Part shown: one piece after another, positions 5,626-6,005 of the stretch
How the letters are laid out: the number at the start of each line of letters is the position of its first letter
Numbering within the stretch: position 1 is the stretch's first letter
Source: Longimicrobium sp.
Lineage (GTDB): Bacteria; Gemmatimonadota; Gemmatimonadetes; Longimicrobiales; Longimicrobiaceae
Direction of reading: 5' to 3'
Length of the DNA: 6,005 bases
Assembly (NCBI GenBank): GCA_030446945.1
Contig: JAUJMI010000247.1
Span: 1 to 6,005, forward strand
Translations under genes and position numbers: made by a program
The notes under the pieces: model-generated
The model's input: the letters and a program-made list of their open reading frames with translations, nothing else
What the model was told of the DNA's origin: nothing
Databases searched by the model: none

Positions 5626-6005
5626 ACCCAACCCGGCCCCTCCGCCGTGCCGATGCGCCTGGCCGTCACCGGCTCCACGGGCCTGATCGGGGCCGCGCTG
5701 GTGGAGCGGCTTCGGCGCGACGGGCACCAGGTCGTGCGCCTGGTGCGCCGCCCGCCCCGCGCCGCCGACGAGGTGCGCTGGGACCCCGAATCCCGCTCGG
5801 TGGATGCGGCGGCGCTGGACGGCCTGGACGCCGTGGTGCACCTCGCCGGCGAGAACGTAGCCGGGCGCTGGACGGACCAGAAGAAGCGCGCCATCCGCGG
5901 CAGCCGCATCGACTCCACCCGGCTGCTGGCCGACGCGCTGGCCCGGCGCACCCACCCGCCGCGCGTGCTGGTGTGCGCGTCGGCCGTGGGCTTCTACGGC
6001 AACCG
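5623..6005 (+). CDS. TIGR01777-family NAD(P)-dependent epimerase (YfcH-like), 3' end outside the window
   Basis: The visible 127 residues are the Rossmann half of an atypical short-chain dehydrogenase of the TIGR01777 (YfcH) family. TGSTGLIG at 16-23 is the dinucleotide-binding TGxxGxxG loop. RLVRR and DEVRWDP follow, then VVHLAGEN at 71-78, W-T-D-Q-K-K-R-A-I-R, and SAVGFYG at 120-126, the family's signature around its tyrosine. Family members are usually about 300 residues, so more than half of the protein, including the C-terminal DUF1731 region, lies beyond the window. The enzyme is expected to be cytosolic and to act on an undefined sugar-nucleotide or similar substrate; the family's reaction is poorly known. 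The start at 5623 is favoured by a GGAG site; 5596 and 5653 are alternatives. It is 716 nt from dnaE2 and has no obvious functional link to it, so it is probably a separate unit. Confidence 0.92.
   Translation, partial: MTQPGPSAVPMRLAVTGSTGLIGAALVERLRRDGHQVVRLVRRPPRAADEVRWDPESRSVDAAALDGLDAVVHLAGENVAGRWTDQKKRAIRGSRIDSTRLLADALARRTHPPRVLVCASAVGFYGN

Overview
The window is very GC-rich bacterial DNA with strong third-position G/C bias. It holds most of a mutagenic translesion-synthesis cassette, imuA-like / imuB / dnaE2, all on the + strand. A gene-free stretch of about 716 bases follows, and then the first 127 codons of a TIGR01777-type NAD(P)-dependent epimerase, cut by the window end. No tRNA, rRNA, CRISPR array or transposase is visible. 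The imuABC cassette, the extreme GC and the GGGAATA-type intergenic repeat would fit a high-GC Gram-negative lineage. Gemmatimonadota (Longimicrobium-like) is my guess, with Deltaproteobacteria or another high-GC phylum possible; this is inference, not demonstrated.

Layout. Bases 1-355 are the C-terminal end of a protein that I take, with moderate confidence, to be the RecA-fold partner ImuA. It overlaps imuB (297-1580) by 59 nt. ImuB is a catalytically dead Y-family-like protein with a visible beta-clamp motif (QGDLFD) and an unusually short N-terminal palm/fingers region. DnaE2 (best start 1580, end 4906) is a full-length error-prone C-family polymerase whose catalytic aspartates are intact. 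The imuB stop and the dnaE2 ATG overlap as TGATG, so the three genes look like one translationally coupled operon. In the known model for this family, ImuB is the hub that links DnaE2 and ImuA to the sliding clamp so that DnaE2 can extend across damage. The operon promoter and any LexA box would lie upstream of the window.

The most unusual feature is a 198-bp element (1588-1785) with near-perfect 33-bp terminal inverted repeats (29/33) built from GGGAATA heptads. It sits inside the 5' end of dnaE2. Its length is a multiple of three and it is open in the dnaE2 frame. Removing it would join the ATG to the conserved polymerase start as M-E-R-F-V-E-L. It therefore looks like a small non-autonomous palindromic repeat (MITE/REP-like) that was domesticated in frame. 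Both arms also fit a G-quadruplex pattern.

The 4907-5622 gap contains a perfect 12-bp hairpin just after dnaE2, a second short hairpin, a nested inverted repeat, and an imperfect palindrome whose left half is the consensus DnaA box TTATCCACA and whose right half is a one-mismatch reverse copy. The epimerase is probably a separate transcription unit; its start at 5623 is supported by a GGAG Shine-Dalgarno.
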